Positions 27,505 through 37,219 of a DNA stretch of 64,000 bases are shown piece by piece; position 1 is the stretch's first letter; each line of letters begins with the position of its first letter. The translations under genes and the position numbers were made by a program. Source of the DNA: JANMZO01 sp963763135 (GTDB taxonomy: Bacteria > Actinomycetota > Acidimicrobiia > Acidimicrobiales > JANYDT01). Under the pieces are notes generated by a model, which did no database searches, was not told the origin of the DNA, and worked only from the letters and a program-made list of their open reading frames with translations. The stretch covers positions 704,124-768,123 of the forward strand of contig CAVXNJ010000010.1 in assembly GCA_963763135.1 (NCBI GenBank), in the 5' to 3' direction.

Positions 27505-27637
27505 TCGTTCGAGACTAATGGGTGTTACGTCGCGCTGCCCCGACGCACCGGCACGAACCGATGCGGCAACGGTCGACGCAGCCGTTACAGCCGCGCCCCG
27601 TCGTTTGGCTCGTCGCAACGATGGGTATGAGACGCGT

Positions 27638-28117
27638 ATGGAACAAGTACGCAACAACGCCAAATCACGAAAAGTCCTTGTCGTCCGCCGTTTCGCCACC
27701 ATTGTTGCAGCGCTCGCGTTACCAATCGCCGCAAGCGCATGCAGCAGCGAAACCCGAGACAGTGCGAGCAGCGACGTCGAGAGCGCGGTGTCCGATGCAC
27801 AGGACGCGGCATCAAACGTGCTCGACAATGCCACCGAGACCGCCGTCCGAAACATCGCCACCCAGCAGGGTGAGGAGCAGTTCGCGAACGCCCAGAACCC
27901 GCTCGACGACAGCGGGCTGACGTGCGAAGCGAAAATGGCCGACGGGGTGGCCCACGTGACCGTGTCGTGCACCGGGGCGACGAAGGACGGCAAGGCCGCC
28001 ACGTTGACGGGTGAGACGTCGGAAGTTCCCGGGGCTTCGGTCACCGAACTCGAGGGGAAGTTCAGCGGAGCCGTCGACGGCACCGAGGTGTTCACCACGG
28101 ACAAGCTCGGAGGATAA
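27638..28117 (+). CDS. Small secreted lipoprotein
   Basis: About 159 residues from the ATG at 27638. A basic N-terminus, a hydrophobic core (FATIVAALALPIAA) and a lipobox ending SACSS predict lipidation at Cys. A Ser/Asp/Ala-rich helix follows, then a small beta domain with two cysteines (LTCEAKMADGVAHVTVSCTG). The Cys spacing recalls DUF4333-like domains, but I cannot confirm the family. The frame is open upstream to 27518, but that part would precede the signal peptide. Confidence 0.7.
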   Translation: MEQVRNNAKSRKVLVVRRFATIVAALALPIAASACSSETRDSASSDVESAVSDAQDAASNVLDNATETAVRNIATQQGEEQFANAQNPLDDSGLTCEAKMADGVAHVTVSCTGATKDGKAATLTGETSEVPGASVTELEGKFSGAVDGTEVFTTDKLGG

Positions 28118-28205
28118 AGCGGGGACGGGCAATCGGACGGCGCCCGCTACACAACTTTTGCAAAGCCCTCCGACGCCCGAACGACCCCAAGCCGAAAGAC
28201 GATAA

Positions 28206-29435
28206 ATGGATTTACACGATGGAACGCCGTTCTGGCCACGCCGGGACGGCCTCCTTACGGTGCACCCTCCCTTGGAGCACAACGAAACGTGCGATGTCGC
28301 TGTTATCGGAGCAGGCATCACGGGTTCGCTCATCGCATTGGAGTTGACCCGACGCGGTATTGACACCGTCGTCATCGATCGCCGCGATGCGGGTGGTGGG
28401 AGCACGTCGGCGAGCACATCAATGCTGCAGTACGAAATCGACGAACTGCTGATAGACCTCGAGTCCGCCTACGGATGGGAGATCGCATCGACGGCCTATC
28501 AGGAATGCTCCCGCGGCATTTCGCTGGTCGAGCGGGCGACACAGGCCACGGGTGAAAACTGCGGGTTTCGACGCTCACCAAGTGTCTTCATGGCGCTGAA
28601 GAAGCGGGACGTGGCGGTGCTTCAGCGGGAATTCGAGGCACGGATACGCGCCGGGTTCAGCGTCAAATGGCTCGATGCCGACCGACTGATGGCGGACTGG
28701 GGACTGGTGGGCGTGGCCGCGATCGAATCCGCTGATGCGGCGTCGGTCGACCCGTACGCCCTGTGCCATCACGCCCTCGCGACGGTTGAGGGTCGTGGAG
28801 CCCGCGTCTACGACCGAACCGAGGCTGTGCAGTACGAGTTCAGCAAGCGGCGAGCGCTCATCACAACGAACCGTGGATCGACAATCCACGCGGGTCACGT
28901 GATCATGGCGACCGGTTATGAGACGAAACTTCTTCTCCCGGACCTTCCGTTCGTGTTGCACAGTTCTTTCGCGCTCGTGACCGAGCCCATTGCGAACCTG
29001 GAACGCCTGCTTCCCGATGGGCTGCTGTTCTGGGACTACGACGATCCGTACATCTACGGCCGAACGACCGACGACCGTCGGATCCTGATCGGCGGGAAGG
29101 ATGAGGACTACCGCGACCCGGTCCGCCGCCGACGCGCGCTTCCCGCCAAAATCCGGGCGCTGGCCCAGACCCTGCCGAAGCGCTTCCCGAAATTGCCCAA
29201 CACCGAGGTGGCGTTCTCCTGGTGCGGAACGTTCTCCGAAACACCTGATGGGCTCGCCTACATCGGTGGGCATTCCAAGTTCCCACGTTGCTCGTTTGCG
29301 CTCGGCTTCGGTGGCAACGGCATCACCTACAGCGCGGTCGCGGCCCAGTACCTCGCCGATCGGGTCCAGGGCAGGGGAGCCTCGTTCGCGCAGCAGATCT
29401 TCGATCTCGAACGGCCTCTCGTGCGGCCGTCGTAG
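28206..29435 (+). CDS. FAD-dependent oxidoreductase (DAO family)
   Basis: A 409-residue protein with the FAD-binding start CDVAVIGAGITGSLIALELT and a second signature (TSASTSMLQYEID). The substrate domain runs through the middle, and the C-terminal FAD contact is ALGFGGNGITYSAVAAQYLA. It looks like glycine-oxidase/gamma-glutamylputrescine-oxidase relatives acting on amines or amino acids, but the substrate cannot be deduced. Single gene; converges with DUF1206. Confidence 0.85.
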   Translation: MDLHDGTPFWPRRDGLLTVHPPLEHNETCDVAVIGAGITGSLIALELTRRGIDTVVIDRRDAGGGSTSASTSMLQYEIDELLIDLESAYGWEIASTAYQECSRGISLVERATQATGENCGFRRSPSVFMALKKRDVAVLQREFEARIRAGFSVKWLDADRLMADWGLVGVAAIESADAASVDPYALCHHALATVEGRGARVYDRTEAVQYEFSKRRALITTNRGSTIHAGHVIMATGYETKLLLPDLPFVLHSSFALVTEPIANLERLLPDGLLFWDYDDPYIYGRTTDDRRILIGGKDEDYRDPVRRRRALPAKIRALAQTLPKRFPKLPNTEVAFSWCGTFSETPDGLAYIGGHSKFPRCSFALGFGGNGITYSAVAAQYLADRVQGRGASFAQQIFDLERPLVRPS

Positions 29436-29458
29436 AAGTGTCAGCCGTCGTGGAAGCG

Positions 29459-30355
29459 TCAACCGATGTTCGGGCCCACCGACTCGTGTAGCGGCAACTT
29501 CCTGCGGGTGACCGTTTCCAAACACATCAGGCCGTACAGGAGAAACCCGATTCCGACACCGGTCACGACAAAACGGCCCGCGGGGTTGGCCGACAACCGC
29601 CGCAGGGCACCGTCAAGGCCCGTAGCTTCGGATGCATTCGCCTTCAGGGCCGACCGGAAGAGGAAGAACCCGATGAGAACCACCGCAACGCCGCGGCCCG
29701 CCTCGCCGATCACGGCCAACCGTTTTGTCCAACGCAGCCGACGCGGCGTGAGACCGTGGAGTTTCAGTTCATCCACCACCTCGTGACGCGCCGCCTTCAC
29801 GAGCCGAAAGAGTCCGGCGCCAAACGCCACTACGCCGGCCAGTCCGATGATCACCCGCCCGAACGGCCGGAGGAGCACTTGCGACGTCATGTCCCGTACG
29901 TTGCGATTTCCATCCACCGACTGGGCGGGATGCAGGGCGAGGCTGAGCGCGGTGAACGCAAAGGTTCCGTAGATGACTGCGCTGACCAGATATCCAGCGC
30001 GCATAGCAATTGCTTCGAGATCGGTGTCACCCGGAAGGAACGCTGTAAGCAGCCTCCAGGCACAGTAGAACGACAGCCCGATCGCCAGGGTAAAAAGAAG
30101 GGGTCGACCTCCGGTCATACCCCGGACCTCAACTATCGCTCCGGTCGGACTCGCTTCGTTCGAGGCGCGGGGTACCAGCGGGGTTGAGAACGCCCGACCT
30201 GCGACGAACAGCGAAAGCACTCCGGCGAGCACGTATACGAAACCCTTGGCCAACCACCCGATCCGCCCTATGAACGCCACGCCTTCACGAGTGTTCACGA
30301 CGGCGCGGAGGCCAACCGAATGACGTCGGGCTCCGAGGTTGCGCAGTTCAGTCAT
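29459..30355 (-). CDS. DUF1206 membrane protein
   Basis: A 298-residue protein with about six membrane helices in three similar pairs. The DUF1206 phrase recurs three times (IGRIGWLAKGFVYVLAGVLS, AMRAGYLVSAVIYGTFAFTA, IGEAGRGVAVVLIGFFLFRS). Function unknown. The start overlaps the lipid kinase stop by 8 bp, so it is the last gene of a PAP2-kinase-DUF1206 operon. Confidence 0.85.
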   Translation of the reverse strand: MTELRNLGARRHSVGLRAVVNTREGVAFIGRIGWLAKGFVYVLAGVLSLFVAGRAFSTPLVPRASNEASPTGAIVEVRGMTGGRPLLFTLAIGLSFYCAWRLLTAFLPGDTDLEAIAMRAGYLVSAVIYGTFAFTALSLALHPAQSVDGNRNVRDMTSQVLLRPFGRVIIGLAGVVAFGAGLFRLVKAARHEVVDELKLHGLTPRRLRWTKRLAVIGEAGRGVAVVLIGFFLFRSALKANASEATGLDGALRRLSANPAGRFVVTGVGIGFLLYGLMCLETVTRRKLPLHESVGPNIG

Positions 30356-31277
30356 GCGTAGCCGTCCGAGGCGAGCCGGGATTCGAGTCGATTCTCCCGT
30401 GGAGCTCGGGAACGCAAACGATCAGCGATTGGGGCTTGACGCGGATCTTCAGTCGTCTGGTCTTGGCCCGCGCCCCTCCATCAATCTCGTATCTCATCTT
30501 CTCGGAAAAGCGCACGTCAATCTTCTTCGCCTGCGTTGATTGGACGAGCGGTGACTTCTGGACATCGCCATGCGCTACTACCCGCCCGAGCACGCGCAGC
30601 CACTGAAGGGCACCTTCGGCGCTCACGACACCCAGATCAAGACGTCCGTCGGTCGGGCTCGCGATGTCAAAGACCTTTAGTCCACCGATCACGGTACCCA
30701 CGTTGCCCACCAGGACACAGCTCGCCGGACCGTCGAACCACGTTTCGCCGTCGACCGCTATGCGCGCCGATGTGCGGCCACCGGACAAGGCCTTCATGCT
30801 GCTGCGGACGTACGCGAGTCGACCGAATCGGTCCTTGGCGGCTCCGTTGACCTCGTTGATCATCATGGCGTCGAATCCCGCGCCGCCCATCACCGCAAAG
30901 CATTCGCCGTTCATCGTTCCGACGTCGAGTGGGATCCGTGCACCGCGAAACGCGATCTCAACAGCTTCGGGAATCGACTGTGGAATGCCGAGGTTGGACG
31001 CCAGCAGGTTGGCGGTGCCGGCCGGAATGATCGCCATCGCGATGGCGGTGCCGGCCAACACGGTGACGCACTGCTGCACCATCCCGTCGCCTCCCCATAC
31101 GAGGATGAGCTCTGCTCCTTTGCCGAGGGCTTCCTCCACCCGCTTGGGGGCCTTACTGCTTTTGGAAACCTCACACCAGATGGGGTCCTTGCAGGCGTAG
31201 TCCCGAAGGACCGTTCGTAATTCATTGAGTCCACCTCCGAGTGTCTTCCCGGTGTGTGCGATCACGGCAACCTTCAT
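30348..31277 (-). CDS. Diacylglycerol/lipid kinase (DAGK catalytic domain)
   Basis: A 309-residue soluble lipid kinase of the YegS/DgkB type. The ATP-binding VWGGDGMVQQCVTVLAG motif lies at about residue 60, followed by IIPAGTANLLASNLGIP and GGAGFDAMMINEV. The C-terminal lobe contains DGRLDLGVVSAEGALQWLRV and YEIDGGAR. It phosphorylates diacylglycerol or a related lipid. The ATG overlaps the upstream PAP2 stop by four bases, so a kinase and a lipid phosphatase are coupled. Confidence 0.88.
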   Translation of the reverse strand: MKVAVIAHTGKTLGGGLNELRTVLRDYACKDPIWCEVSKSSKAPKRVEEALGKGAELILVWGGDGMVQQCVTVLAGTAIAMAIIPAGTANLLASNLGIPQSIPEAVEIAFRGARIPLDVGTMNGECFAVMGGAGFDAMMINEVNGAAKDRFGRLAYVRSSMKALSGGRTSARIAVDGETWFDGPASCVLVGNVGTVIGGLKVFDIASPTDGRLDLGVVSAEGALQWLRVLGRVVAHGDVQKSPLVQSTQAKKIDVRFSEKMRYEIDGGARAKTRRLKIRVKPQSLIVCVPELHGRIDSNPGSPRTATHD

Positions 31278-32089
31278 CTCTGGACTCCCCTACCTGTGTT
31301 TCGGGTCTCGCTGGACACCGTCGCCTCAAGGGCCGGTCGAGCTGCCACCAAGACCGCTATTCCGAGGACGGCGCCCGCGACAACATCGAGTGGATGGTGC
31401 ATTCCCCGATACACCCGGGACCAACCGACAGCGAGTGCGGCGATCACGGTCCACCCGGCCGCCACAGCCACAAGCACCCCGGGCAGTCGCGCATAGCGAA
31501 TAATGAGGGCAACCGCTCCATAGAGCACGATCGTCGCGGCGATGTGGCCCGACGGGAAGCTACCGGTGCTGGGGACCGATCCCAGGTGCACCACATCCGG
31601 ACGGGTGCGATTCACCGGGTAGGAAATCGAAAGGAACGTGATGAGCTCGAATGCCAGGAGGATCGGTACCAGTGCCGCGGTTCGAACCCTACGCTGGAGA
31701 AGAAGTGCGATCGCAACGACTGCGCCAACTGCGACGATCGTCGGGGCATCGGCCAATTTGGAGAAGAACTTCGTAAACGAATTCATGCTCACGGAACGTC
31801 CGTTCGCGACTGAAGCGACAACTCGATCGTCCCAGTGGGCCAGACCGCTCGATCTCAGCGGACCGGTCAGCATCCGGCCCACCGCGATTTCGAAAACCAC
31901 TATAAGCACATACGATATTGCCAATCGTCTGCCGAACAGTAGGGGGCCGCGCTCCCGAGTCCGGGAAGAAATGCCGCCATCGTCAGCGACAAACCTGGGT
32001 TTGTCAGCTACTGAATAACAGTGAAGATCCAACTGATACTCAACCGTGTCCGCCGGGCAGATGATGCTCCAACTGGGGGTCGTGGCCAT
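31274..32089 (-). CDS. PAP2-family phosphatase (membrane)
   Basis: About 271 residues with five or more membrane helices and the three PAP2 motifs: YPVNRTRPD, STGSFPSGHIAAT and SRVYRGMHHPLDVVAGA. It dephosphorylates phosphatidic acid or polyprenyl diphosphates on the outer membrane face. The start is uncertain: the ATG at 32089 is used, and the first 50 residues are not hydrophobic. Its start faces a second PAP2 gene 42 bp away on the other strand. Confidence 0.82.
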   Translation of the reverse strand: MATTPSWSIICPADTVEYQLDLHCYSVADKPRFVADDGGISSRTRERGPLLFGRRLAISYVLIVVFEIAVGRMLTGPLRSSGLAHWDDRVVASVANGRSVSMNSFTKFFSKLADAPTIVAVGAVVAIALLLQRRVRTAALVPILLAFELITFLSISYPVNRTRPDVVHLGSVPSTGSFPSGHIAATIVLYGAVALIIRYARLPGVLVAVAAGWTVIAALAVGWSRVYRGMHHPLDVVAGAVLGIAVLVAARPALEATVSSETRNTGRGVQR

Positions 32090-32130
32090 GGTCAGGTGTA
32101 CCCGGATGGAAAGGGGGGTAAACGAGAACA

Positions 32131-33063
32131 ATGCAACCGTTTGATCACGTGGCTCCACTTCTGACCGTGCCGATCGTCGCGCTGCCTTTCGGTCTTCTCA
32201 CCGCGGCTGCCGTCAGGAAATGGCCTCACCACGACCCTCTGGCACCGCGCATTGCGCCGACCACCGTGGCGGCCGAAGCAGTACGGCATCCAGCTCTACG
32301 CGCGCTTATTAATTCGCGACTCGATCCGACCACCGAAACCGGACTTCTTCTGACCGCGTCGGTTGGCGGGATCATCGCAGCCGTGTCAGCGATCGGCACG
32401 CTCGCCGAGATGATTCGAACCAACCGGGGGCTCGCCAACTACGACCTGGTGTTCTCGCGTTGGGGAGCGGGTCACGCTTCCTCAGCCTCGACCGAGGGTT
32501 TGAAGCTGATCAGTCTTCTGGGTGGCTACCCCGGCGTCACGTTGGTGGCGGCGCTCGTTGCGCTGCTTGAATTCCGGCGAGGCCTGTTTAGGTCGGTTCC
32601 CGCCCTACTGATCACCGTTGTCGGCGGCCAGTTCGCCGTTACCAACGTCATCAAGTTTCTCGTCGACCGGGCGCGCCCGAATATCGGACAGCTCACCGGA
32701 TTCTCCGGGTCGTCGTTCCCCTCCGGCCACGCCGCTGCAGCAGCAGCCAGCTATGCCGTGTTCGCCTTTCTCCTCGGTCGCCGTCGATCCGTTCGGGCCA
32801 AATCCATCTTCGGCGGGATAGCCGTCGGGCTGGCGGCCGCAGTTGCATCCACGCGGGTGCTGCTCGGCGTTCACTGGTTCACCGACGTATTGGCAGGGCT
32901 GTTCGTCGGTTGGGCCTGGTTTTCTCTGGTTTCGATCGCGTTCGGTGGCCGGGTTCTCCGCTTCGGCGAACCGCTCGCAGTCAAAGAAGCTGTCGCGACC
33001 GAACTCACCGCCAACGCAGTCGCGGGAGACGACATGCCAGCAGGCCCGATGACGACCCGTTGA
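32131..33063 (+). CDS. Second PAP2-family phosphatase
   Basis: A 310-residue membrane protein with PAP2 motifs KFLVDRARPNIG, GSSFPSGHAAAAAASY and STRVLLGVHWFTDVLAGL. The N-terminal 90 residues carry a membrane helix and a polar region not found in the other PAP2. Transcribed divergently from the PAP2-kinase operon, so the two phosphatases may be co-regulated from one short intergenic region. Confidence 0.85.
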   Translation: MQPFDHVAPLLTVPIVALPFGLLTAAAVRKWPHHDPLAPRIAPTTVAAEAVRHPALRALINSRLDPTTETGLLLTASVGGIIAAVSAIGTLAEMIRTNRGLANYDLVFSRWGAGHASSASTEGLKLISLLGGYPGVTLVAALVALLEFRRGLFRSVPALLITVVGGQFAVTNVIKFLVDRARPNIGQLTGFSGSSFPSGHAAAAAASYAVFAFLLGRRRSVRAKSIFGGIAVGLAAAVASTRVLLGVHWFTDVLAGLFVGWAWFSLVSIAFGGRVLRFGEPLAVKEAVATELTANAVAGDDMPAGPMTTR

Positions 33064-33086
33064 GCTGATCAGCAGGAGGTGACTGA

Positions 33087-33500
33087 TCAGCAGAAGGTGA
33101 CTCTGACGGAACTCACCGAACCGGTCGGCCGAAGTGTCTCGTGCACCAGGGACGTCATCGCCGCTCCGGCAGCCAACTCATCATCAACTTGGGCTCCCAG
33201 CAACGTGATGTGGATGCTTTGGCGTATTCCCTCGACCGGCAGCACATCGACACGGACCGCAGACCAATCGCGGATCCCGCACTGGGATACGCACAGTAGA
33301 GCGACCTTCCGCACGACATCGTCGGGTGCGCTCTGCAAACGTTGACCGAGAGCCGAACGTTGCTCGACGGACGATGGTTGGTCCACGGGTGACAGGTGGC
33401 CGACGGGTGAAGACTGGCCGGGTGGCGTTGGTTCGCTCAGTGGCGTCGTAGCGCCGTGCCCGGTGGAGAGATTGGAAGAGGCTTCAGCACTTAACGACAT
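33087..33500 (-). CDS. Hypothetical protein with Ser/Pro-rich N-terminus
   Basis: A 137-residue reading frame. The first 50 residues are Ser/Pro/Gln-rich and repetitive (SPVGHLSPVDQPSSVEQRS). The remainder has an alpha-beta look (VRKVALLCVSQCGIRDWSAV, SIHITLLGAQVDDELAAGAA). I recognise no family. It converges with the PAP2 gene. Coding potential is moderate. Confidence 0.45.
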   Translation of the reverse strand: MSLSAEASSNLSTGHGATTPLSEPTPPGQSSPVGHLSPVDQPSSVEQRSALGQRLQSAPDDVVRKVALLCVSQCGIRDWSAVRVDVLPVEGIRQSIHITLLGAQVDDELAAGAAMTSLVHETLRPTGSVSSVRVTFC

Positions 33501-33609
33501 GGAAGCCGGTACCCAACCCTTCGCGATTATCTACCTCTATTGGGGGATTTCGGTCGGCACGGGCGAAGGAAGGTTCGGGGACGCCCGGAAAATCTGGAGT
33601 CGGATGCGG

Positions 33610-34989
33610 TCACGTCTCGGTCGACTCGGCCGATTCGGGGGTGCGCTTCAGACGGAGATACCACCGACGTTTCGGGCGTTCGATGATCTCGTCGTATCGC
33701 TCGTGGGTGATCACGATCAGCTCGTCGCCGTTGTCGGGCCGGTGCTGCCACAGTTCCTTCGCAACGACACTCAACGCTCCCGCGAGCGGCACTGCCAGTA
33801 GTGCTCCGACAACATCGAACAGCTCCACACCGAGCAACACGCTCAACAGCACGACCAGCGGGTTGACCTGCACGGTGCGAGCCATGATCTGAATCTGCAG
33901 CACGGAGTTCTCAAACTGCTGATAGAGAACGAAATACACGAGCGCCACGATGCCGGCGGTCGACGAAACGAAGAACGCCGCGACCACGGCTACGACTGCG
34001 CCAATCGTCGCCCCCACCAAGGGAATGAGATCAGCAAAGGCCACCCACAGCGCTATCACCGCAGCGCTCTCCACCCCGAGCGCAAAGAGGCAGACAAACG
34101 CGGCCACGCCGGCGCACAGGCTGATGATCAGATTGCCGATCATGTAGCCGCTCACGGCCTTTGCCGCATCGGCACTGACCGTTCCGACCCATTCGCGGTG
34201 GCGGATCGGAACCGCTTTCATCGCCGTGCGGCCGAGCGAAGCCGACTGCGAAAGCATGAGACAGGTCATCAAGGCGACGGTCACCACGGACAGCGTGATC
34301 TGGATGGCGGAACCCAACATCGCGGGAAGCGAGTCCTGGACCGACTTTGCCGTCTTGGTGAGGGTGGTCTGATTGTCCCGAACGAGGTTCTCGACGTTGA
34401 GCTTGGTCACGATGTGACCCACCGGGCCACGCCCTTCCGCCGCCTGCTTGACGGTTCCCGGGAGGTCGGTGAGAACGGCGACCAGTTGCGTGCGGACCGG
34501 CAACACGAACAGTGCAACCAGGCCCGCCAGCAACGCCAGTACAAAGATCATCACTGCGCCGATGGCCGCTCCCCGGCGGAACTTGAACCTCCGCTGGACC
34601 CACCCCACCGGACGGGCCAGCACGACAGCGAAGAAGCCGGCCACCACGACCAGAATGACGATGCGAGATGCCATGTACAGCACGAGAAGCAGCAATGTGG
34701 CCACCGCAACCACGGCAACCGAACCGATAATGGTCCGCCAAGGGACCGAACTCCAGGGGTGGAGGTCGGGTTTGCTTCTCGGCGCGTTCTCCCCCGGACC
34801 GTTGCCCGCCGACGGACCGGTTCCCGAAACGCCCGATTCGGCCGCCGGTCCCGAGTGCGTCGGTCCCACGTGCGCCGGAGCGTAGGGAAGAATCAGACCC
34901 GGCGGACGTTCGGAGGCAGGTGGCACTATGCGTGATACCCATCGTAGCCACCGGCAAAACGTCGAGCCGGTCACTGTCGAGCCGGACAC
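33610..34989 (-). CDS. AI-2E/PerM-family permease
   Basis: A 459-residue membrane protein. After a disordered first 90 residues come about eight helices in the AI-2E transporter pattern: IVILVVVAGFFAVVLARPVG with VQRRFKFRRGAAIGAVMIFV, a long soluble middle (LVRDNQTTLTKTAKSVQDSL) and the C-terminal LPLVGATIGA-like PLVGATIGAVVAVVAAFFV. The exported substrate of actinobacterial members is not known. The ATG at 34989 is the first available, but the true start could be internal. Confidence 0.85.
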   Translation of the reverse strand: MSGSTVTGSTFCRWLRWVSRIVPPASERPPGLILPYAPAHVGPTHSGPAAESGVSGTGPSAGNGPGENAPRSKPDLHPWSSVPWRTIIGSVAVVAVATLLLLVLYMASRIVILVVVAGFFAVVLARPVGWVQRRFKFRRGAAIGAVMIFVLALLAGLVALFVLPVRTQLVAVLTDLPGTVKQAAEGRGPVGHIVTKLNVENLVRDNQTTLTKTAKSVQDSLPAMLGSAIQITLSVVTVALMTCLMLSQSASLGRTAMKAVPIRHREWVGTVSADAAKAVSGYMIGNLIISLCAGVAAFVCLFALGVESAAVIALWVAFADLIPLVGATIGAVVAVVAAFFVSSTAGIVALVYFVLYQQFENSVLQIQIMARTVQVNPLVVLLSVLLGVELFDVVGALLAVPLAGALSVVAKELWQHRPDNGDELIVITHERYDEIIERPKRRWYLRLKRTPESAESTET

Positions 34990-35077
34990 TCCGGATCCAG
35001 CGCCCGATCTCAGCCGATCTATGACTCATCCCACTGACTCATGTGACATGACCTGATTCGCCGTATCGGTTGCCGAC

Positions 35078-37090
35078 TTGTTGGGTATGGCTGATCCCAT
35101 GGCTCCGCACTCACTCGCGACAGAAGTACCGGTCGATGAACCGCTCCCCACTTCAGGTACCGACTCGCTGCCACGTGTCGAACAAGTGTCACGGCGCGAT
35201 GGCCCTTCGGTGGTGGACCTTTCATCGGCCGCCGCAAGCCAGCCGCTGTCGGGTTTCGCAGCGTCCTCCGTACCGCAGCTTTTCAGTGTCTGGGCCCCGA
35301 ACGCACGGGCCGTCTCGGTCGTCCTGTTTGAGAGCCATCTGCTCGATGGCAATACGGGCACGCAGGTGAACAACGCCAAAAGCCCAGACAGCACCAACAG
35401 CCCAGACAGCACCAACAGCCCAGACACGAATGCAGACGACGAAACCGAAGGAGTCAACCGGTCGGTATCGATGCTCCCGGTCGACGGGGGATGGTGGCGC
35501 TGCGAGATCAGTGCCGTGGCGTACGGGACCGAGTACCTGTTCCGGCTCGAGCTGGCCGACGGGTCGATCGTTGAACGCATCGATCCCCGAGCGCGTCAGG
35601 TCACAAATTCCGTGGGACGCAGTGTGGTGCTCGACGAGCGCTTCAACTGGACCGACGAGAACTTTGTGGCTGCGCCCCGCCACGAGTGGGTGATCTACGA
35701 GCTGCATCCGGGCACCTTCGGCGGAGACCTTCACGCAGTCGTTGAGCGGCTTGACCACCTCGTCGACCTTGGAATCAACGTCATCGAAATCATGCCGGTG
35801 GCCGAGTTTGCCGGTGACACGTCATGGGGCTACAACCCCGCCCTCCCGTTCGCGGTGGAGTCCAGTTACGGTGGTCCGGACGGCATGCGGCGATTGGTCG
35901 ACGCGGCCCACGCACGTGGGATCGCGGTCGTGGTCGACGTGGTGTACAACCATCTTGGGCCAAGTGATCTCGACCTGTGGCGATTCGACGGATGGTATGA
36001 AAACGACGGTGGGGGCATCTACTTCTACAACGACTGGCGGGCCGAAACACCGTGGGGTGCGACGCGACCCGACTACGGCCGTGAAGAGGTGCGCAACTAC
36101 CTGGTCGACAACGCCAGGATGTGGATAGGCGAGTACCACTGCGACGGTCTACGCCTGGATTCGACGATCAACATTCGCAACGGACACGGTCAAAACGGCT
36201 CCTACGGAGAGCTCCCGGAGGGCGCCGACTTTCTCCGGGAGCTGTCGAGTCGCATCCACGATGAGTTCCCCGCGGCCGTGCTGATAGCCGAGGACCTGCA
36301 GCGCGAGCCCGCAATCACGACCTCAGTGGAAAAGGGTGGCTTGGGATTTGACCTCCAATGGTCATCGGGCTTCGTACATCCGGTCCGACACGCTCTGGAG
36401 CAGGTCGACGATGAGGCCCGGGATCTGCAAGCCGTTGCTGATGCCGTGCGCGGCAAATCGGAAGGCGACCGGCGCGTCGTCTACACGGAGAGCCACGATG
36501 AAGTGGCGAACGGACGAACCCGGGTACCAGCCGAAGTCGACCCCGAAGCCCCCCGGTCCGTGTGGGCCTTCCGTCGAGCGGCGCTCGGTGCAGTACTAAC
36601 GATGACATCCATAGGTACACCTATGATTTTCCAGGGGCAGGAATGGGGTGACGAAGACTGGTTCGACGACAACGAGGCGCTTCAATGGTCCCGGCGCGAC
36701 CAACGACCTGGAACCGTCGCCATGTGGCGCGATCTGATCAGATTGCGGACCGGCGCCGACGGCCGGGCGCCCGGGCTCCGGGGAGATCAGACCCGAACGA
36801 TTGTTGTCGAAGACGAAGTACTCGTGAACTGGCGATGGGGAATCGGCGGCGCCGAGGCAGCGACCGTGGTGATAACCAACTTCACGGCCAGCGACCGTTC
36901 GATTGCCGTACCTGTACCCGCACCAGGAACTTGGCACACCGTGCTCGCCACCGATTGGAGCGGCTACGACGAGTCGGGATCCGACGCCGTTTCGCCCGAG
37001 GCCGAAGCGAGCGCAGAGCAGCAACAGGACGGGTCGTACGTCATTTCCGTCGACCTGCCCCCTTACGGCGCCGCCGTTCTGGCTCAATAG
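35078..37090 (+). CDS. GH13 alpha-glucan enzyme (branching-enzyme/TreZ-like)
   Basis: A 670-residue protein: an N-terminal CBM48-like domain (FSVWAPNARAVSVVLFE), a GH13 barrel and a C-terminal beta domain. Conserved regions are VVVDVVYNHLGPS, DGLRLDSTINIRN (nucleophile Asp), VLIAEDLQ (acid Glu) and YTESHDEVANG. The HDEV form of the last region and the absence of the AESDLNDP segment favour a glucan-branching or related activity over a trehalohydrolase. A short in-frame repeat (PDSTNS, three copies) lies in the CBM linker. Role in glycogen or storage glucan metabolism; exact reaction unsettled. Confidence 0.8.
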   Translation: MLGMADPMAPHSLATEVPVDEPLPTSGTDSLPRVEQVSRRDGPSVVDLSSAAASQPLSGFAASSVPQLFSVWAPNARAVSVVLFESHLLDGNTGTQVNNAKSPDSTNSPDSTNSPDTNADDETEGVNRSVSMLPVDGGWWRCEISAVAYGTEYLFRLELADGSIVERIDPRARQVTNSVGRSVVLDERFNWTDENFVAAPRHEWVIYELHPGTFGGDLHAVVERLDHLVDLGINVIEIMPVAEFAGDTSWGYNPALPFAVESSYGGPDGMRRLVDAAHARGIAVVVDVVYNHLGPSDLDLWRFDGWYENDGGGIYFYNDWRAETPWGATRPDYGREEVRNYLVDNARMWIGEYHCDGLRLDSTINIRNGHGQNGSYGELPEGADFLRELSSRIHDEFPAAVLIAEDLQREPAITTSVEKGGLGFDLQWSSGFVHPVRHALEQVDDEARDLQAVADAVRGKSEGDRRVVYTESHDEVANGRTRVPAEVDPEAPRSVWAFRRAALGAVLTMTSIGTPMIFQGQEWGDEDWFDDNEALQWSRRDQRPGTVAMWRDLIRLRTGADGRAPGLRGDQTRTIVVEDEVLVNWRWGIGGAEAATVVITNFTASDRSIAVPVPAPGTWHTVLATDWSGYDESGSDAVSPEAEASAEQQQDGSYVISVDLPPYGAAVLAQ

Positions 37091-37160
37091 CCAGGGTGGG
37101 ACCGGCTCAGTCATCACACAGTCTGCAGGCAGCTGCGCACAAATGTGTGCAGGGACAACA

Positions 37161-37193
37161 AAGGAGGCGACATCTCCACGATGTCGCCTCCTT
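37161..37193 (+). terminator. Strong hairpin terminator
   Basis: AAGGAGGCGACAT and ATGTCGCCTCCTT form a perfect 13-bp stem around a 7-nt loop, between the GH13 gene and a convergent gene. The stem begins with A and ends with T residues on either strand, so it can serve both. Confidence 0.8.
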
Positions 37194-37219
37194 CATATGG
37201 AACTTAGAGTATGTGGAAC

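Noticed and set aside
27505..28104. N-terminal extension of the 5'-3' exonuclease
   Set aside because: The open frame upstream of 27504 is antisense to the lipoprotein gene and has no nuclease similarity; the family start is at 27504.
28575..29525. Minus-strand reading frame of 316 codons
   Set aside because: Antisense to the DAO-family oxidoreductase, which has complete FAD motifs.
35078..37090. Firm call as malto-oligosyltrehalose trehalohydrolase
   Set aside because: The HDEV region and lack of the AESDLNDP segment favour a branching-type GH13 enzyme; no TreY or TreX gene lies nearby.
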